Shown here piece after piece: positions 11,317 through 12,555 of a DNA stretch of 12,555 bases. This stretch comes from Burkholderiaceae bacterium (GTDB lineage Bacteria; Pseudomonadota; Gammaproteobacteria; Burkholderiales; Burkholderiaceae), in the NCBI GenBank assembly GCA_030151165.1, contig JASLEM010000315.1, positions 1 through 12,555 on the forward strand, written 5' to 3'. Within the stretch, counting starts at the first letter, position 1; each line of letters begins with the position of its first letter. A model generated the notes under the pieces. That model did not search any database, was not told the DNA's origin, and worked only from the letters and a program-made list of their open reading frames with translations. Both the position numbers and the translations under genes were made by a program.

Positions 11317-12555
11317 ATGGACGTCGCCCTTCTATTTTTCCTGATCGTGCTGAACGCCGGTTTCGCGATGTCGGAAATGGCGTTGACGACGAGCCGCAAG
11401 GCGCGCCTGCAGGTCATGCTGGAGTCCGGCGAGAGCGGGGTCCAGGCGGCGATCGACCTGCACGACCACCCGACCAAGTTCCTGTCGACGGTGCAGGTCG
11501 GCATCACGTCGATCAGCGTGCTCAACGGCATCGTCGGCGACGCCGCGTTCTCGGAGCCCCTGGGCATCTGGCTGCGCGACACCTTCCACCTGGCCGACCG
11601 ACCCGCGCACGTCACCGCGACGGCGCTGGTGGTGCTGATCATCACCGTGCTCACGATCATCTTCGGCGAGCTCGTGCCCAAGCGCATCGGCCAGATGTTC
11701 CCCGAGACCGTCGCCGCGTTCGTCGCGCCGTCGATGCAGATGCTGTCGACGGCCACGCGCCCGCTCGTGGTGCTGCTGTCCAAGACCACCGAGGCCGTGC
11801 TGCGCCTGATGGGCATCCGCGGCAACGCGAAGCGCGAGGTGACGGAAGAGGAGATCGCCGCGAGCCTCGAGGAAGGGCTGGACGCCGGCGTGATCGAGGC
11901 GCAGGAGCACCAGATGGTGCGCAACGTGTTCCGCCTCGACGACCGCCAGATCGGCTCGATGATGATCCCGCGCGCGGAAATCCTCTGGCTCGACGCCAAC
12001 GCGCCGATCGCCGAGGTGCTGAAGGCCGTCGTCGACGACCCGCACGCGCGCTACCCGGTGTGCCGCGGCGGGCTCGACGACGTCATCGGCGTCGTCACCG
12101 CGCAAGGCCTGCTCAAGCCGCTCGCCGAAGGCCGGACGCCCGTGCTGACCGAGGAGCTGCAGCCGCCGGTGTTCGTGCCCGAGACGCTGTCCGGCATGGA
12201 GCTGCTCGACCATTTCCGCACCAACGCGGCGCAGCTCGTGTTCGTCGTCGACGAGTACGGCGCCGTGCAGGGCGTGATCACGCTGCGCGACGTGCTGGAG
12301 GCGATCACCGGCGAGTTCGGCCCCGAGTCCGGCGACGACGCCTGGGCGGTGCGGCGCGAGGACGGCAGCTGGCTGATGGATGGCCTGATCCCGGTGCCCG
12401 AGATCAAGGACCGGCTCGAGATCAAGGACCTGCCCGAGGAAGACCGCGGGCGCTACAACACCCTGGCCGGCATGATCATGCTGCTGCTGGGACGCCTGCC
12501 CCGGACGACCGACACGGTCGAATGGGGCGACTGGCGATTCGAGGTCGTCGACCTC
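11317..12555 (+). CDS. CNNM/CorC-family CBS-domain membrane protein (hemolysin-like), partial
   Basis: 413 codons are present and the frame is open at the window end; family members are about 430-450 residues, so only the end of the C-terminal domain is missing. Residues 1-185 form the DUF21/CNNM membrane domain (LLFFLIVLNAGFAMSEMALT at 5-24; LVVLIITVLTIIFGELVPKR at 104-123, containing the conserved GELVPK). About 205-330 is a CBS pair (MMIPRAEILWLD; VDEYGAVQGVITLRDVLEAI). From about 340 comes the CorC/HlyC-type domain (WLMDGLIPVPEI; RYNTLAGMIMLLLGRLP). Known: inner-membrane proteins linked to Mg2+/divalent cation export; the hemolysin name is historic. ATG 11317 fits the family start, although no clear ribosome site precedes it. 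Confidence 0.93.
   Translation, partial: MDVALLFFLIVLNAGFAMSEMALTTSRKARLQVMLESGESGVQAAIDLHDHPTKFLSTVQVGITSISVLNGIVGDAAFSEPLGIWLRDTFHLADRPAHVTATALVVLIITVLTIIFGELVPKRIGQMFPETVAAFVAPSMQMLSTATRPLVVLLSKTTEAVLRLMGIRGNAKREVTEEEIAASLEEGLDAGVIEAQEHQMVRNVFRLDDRQIGSMMIPRAEILWLDANAPIAEVLKAVVDDPHARYPVCRGGLDDVIGVVTAQGLLKPLAEGRTPVLTEELQPPVFVPETLSGMELLDHFRTNAAQLVFVVDEYGAVQGVITLRDVLEAITGEFGPESGDDAWAVRREDGSWLMDGLIPVPEIKDRLEIKDLPEEDRGRYNTLAGMIMLLLGRLPRTTDTVEWGDWRFEVVDL

Noticed and set aside
11332..12213. Minus-strand frames of 293 and 250 codons opposite the CBS-domain gene
   Set aside because: Shadows of a gene with clear DUF21, CBS and CorC motifs; the translations are histidine/arginine- or serine/threonine-rich nonsense.

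Overview
The window looks like a chromosomal segment of a high-GC betaproteobacterium, most likely order Burkholderiales. The evidence is the very GC-rich third codon positions, the Pseudomonas/beta-type ApaH, a PEP-CTERM (exosortase-sorted) protein and a CNNM/CorC-type CBS-domain membrane protein. The genus cannot be fixed from the sequence alone.

Left half (about 53-6757): a compact, apparently complete integrated element of about 6.7 kb sits in the 3' end of a tRNA-Ser(UGA) gene. An 18-bp perfect direct repeat marks its ends. The right copy is the 3' end of the intact tRNA gene (6740-6757). The left copy (53-70) continues as a diverged T-arm copy to about 81. Every gene of the element lies on the minus strand. 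Reading away from the tRNA, they are: a tyrosine recombinase of 594 codons; a DUF4926+CPCC double-domain protein; an Imm31-like protein; a small in-frame ORF after a TAG; a winged-helix protein with an acidic tail; a hairpin-rich and partly AT-rich noncoding block; two ATGA-coupled genes of unknown function; a roughly 450-bp noncoding block packed with long nested inverted repeats; and a winged-helix + PD-(D/E)XK-like protein resembling replication-relaxation/MobC-type proteins. A strong hairpin terminator follows, then the left attachment repeat. I see no relaxase, transposase, capsid or toxin gene.

Right half (6829-12555): ordinary host chromosome. A 627-bp intergenic region follows the tRNA, with AATT-rich inverted repeats and two leader hairpins. 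Next come a secreted S53 (sedolisin/pro-kumamolisin) peptidase and, 27 nt downstream, a PEP-CTERM protein ending in a clear intrinsic terminator. apaH (minus strand) is divergent from a CBS-domain CNNM/CorC-family gene that runs off the window end.

Working together: the recombinase and the tRNA-derived repeats account for integration. The two winged-helix proteins and the two structured noncoding blocks are the likely maintenance, replication or mobilisation machinery. The immunity-like proteins and the coupled unknown pair look like cargo. The best candidates for something undescribed are the structured block at about 1337-1785 and the unknown gene pair at 1823-2727.
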